DNA of 64,000 nt from NCBI GenBank assembly GCA_037389465.1, contig JAZARR010000297.1, forward strand, positions 62,001-126,000, written 5' to 3'. The position numbers were made by a program, and so were the translations under genes. This stretch comes from Baylisascaris procyonis. Its lineage: Eukaryota > Nematoda > Chromadorea > Rhabditida > Ascarididae. Positions 62,900-64,000 of this stretch are shown one piece after another (the first letter of the stretch is position 1; every line of letters begins with the position of its first letter). Below the pieces are notes generated by a model, which was given only the letters and a program-made list of their open reading frames with translations, was not told where the DNA came from and made no database searches.

Positions 62900-64000
62900 G
62901 TAAGTCTTGTTCTTCATCTTTAATTATCCTCGAAATTTCATCTGTTGGATCATTTTCGGCGTTCATTGAGCTGTTAGGAGATGGGTATAACAATGATTAT
63001 GGTTAACTCTCGGTTACGTTAGGAATTGCGAACTTAGGCAGGGAATAGAGTATGAGTTCCTCGAAAAACGTGTTGCTTGTGGAGATAATACTTGTGTGAA
63101 TATTTGCTTTATGAATGCATTGCATGAAGTTCGATTCATAAGGAAACCGGCCATTCATAACTTATTAAATAATTAAATTACGTGAATAATACCACTTAAA
63201 AAAAGGAATGATAACTTAATTTGAGTTGATTAACTTTTAATGTTTATAATTCGTATTTTTTATAAAGAAAATGGGTGTATGTACTGCATTTTATTGCCCG
63301 AATATGGCTCTATAGAAAGCATTATTTTGCCGTAAGGTATGTAAACGAAAAACGGCGATAAAAAATATTGAGAGTAGTTGGTTGTGAGTGGGAAACGTTT
63401 TCCGGCTTATATCCTTTTATCTGAAAGAATTTGTCTACGATATCCCATCTGATTGACTCAACGATCGCTATTAACTCGTAATCTTTGATAAATTTTATTA
63501 CCTTTCGATAATCGAAATCTTTTTTCATCTTTTGTTTGCAAGCTTTCACAATTACAATTTTCTCTTTGAGTCACTGTGAAAGCAGTACAGCGTTTGTTCT
63601 GATGAAATCGGCCGCAAAACTGGTCTATTAGTGATGACGTCATCGAGCGTCATAGAGATCGTTAGGGAAATAACAGGGGCAGTTGGTGGCACTAGTGGTT
63701 TCAGTTTTGTTTGTGCAATTGTGAGAGTTCTTTGTAGTTAACAATTTTAATTATTTGAAGGATTTGAGTGGTTAGTGATATTGTAAGCAAAAGGTACAGT
63801 GGTCATTGTTATGGTCAGAGTTGGGCAGACTCATACTCAAATTCCAATGAATTTCTGTGCGAATATTTGAGTGCTGAAAATTTTTCTAGCCATCACTTTT
63901 TAGTCGCAATTATCTGAGTACTGAATCTTAGCAAGCATTTTTATCAACTTTTTGCAGTTGTTATTCATTTCCCTTTGTGATAGCCGTTTATGAATATAGG
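62900..64000 (+). other. Intron 1 of the PPM1-type gene (to window end)
   Basis: No further exon resembling the PP2C domain start (N-G-L-R-Y-x-x-S-S-M-Q-G-W-R) was found in the remaining 1.1 kb, so the intron continues past the right edge. Confidence 0.6.
63633..63644. promoter_or_regulatory. CRE-like palindrome GATGACGTCATC
   Basis: A perfect 12-bp palindrome with full TGACGTCA, in intron 1 of the PPM1-type gene. It may be an intronic ATF/CREB-type site or chance. Confidence 0.3.

Overview
The window is eukaryotic, AT-rich and intron-rich, and most likely comes from a nematode. This rests on three things. First, 3' splice acceptors of the TTTCAG type lie 1-24 nt upstream of the start codons of every gene, the layout expected when a spliced leader is trans-spliced. 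Second, the one gene without a recognised family carries a tail motif (D-P-N-Y-x-T-L) that I associate, from memory, with nematode proteins. Third, several homologues have a compact invertebrate style. The species cannot be named from the sequence.

Layout, left to right. (1) About 1.1-3.94 kb, minus strand: a ZCCHC9-type zinc-knuckle protein whose 3' end lies beyond the window. Two of its upstream exons look like a duplicated helical module. (2) 6.1-15.2 kb, plus: a complete TAPT1-family (Tapt1/DUF747) membrane protein in 12 exons; the phases close to 608 residues. (3) 18.3-25.7 kb, plus: a coiled-coil protein resembling GAS8/DRC4 in 8 exons, 418 residues, shorter at the C terminus than vertebrate GAS8. 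(4) 28.7-30.3 kb, minus: a single-exon gene for a membrane protein with a likely signal peptide, a furin-like site, one transmembrane helix and a repeated tyrosine-containing tail motif. (5) 35.7-57.9 kb, plus: a complete Integrator complex subunit 3 (INTS3) gene in 24 exons; the phases close to 1040 residues, including the acidic SDSD end. (6) 62.84 kb, plus: the first coding exon of a PPM1A/PPM1B-type protein phosphatase that continues past the right edge.

The non-coding space is unusually rich in minisatellites. There are arrays with units of 28, 29, 31, 30, 52 and 71 bp, and the 30-bp array (about 111 copies, 3.3 kb) ends about 50 bp before the first INTS3 exon, probably inside its outron. 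The 52-bp array shows an 8-unit higher-order repeat. INTS3 introns also hold a perfect 43-bp palindrome and a 31-bp-arm hairpin. Long open frames inside the arrays exist because the units lack stops; they are not genes. Long poly-G/poly-C runs are scattered through introns and intergenic DNA.

The genes do not form an obvious pathway: RNA-binding (ZCCHC9), ciliary or secretory membrane biology (TAPT1, GAS8), snRNA and transcription processing (INTS3) and signalling (PPM1). TAPT1 and GAS8 are both linked to cilia in other animals and lie next to each other on the same strand, but about 3 kb apart. No known mobile element, CRISPR array or intact tRNA was identified. One 117-codon minus-strand frame with a single stop (62.0-62.35 kb) may be a decayed coding relic. 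All exon boundaries were read by eye from splice consensus, homology recalled from memory and frame closure.
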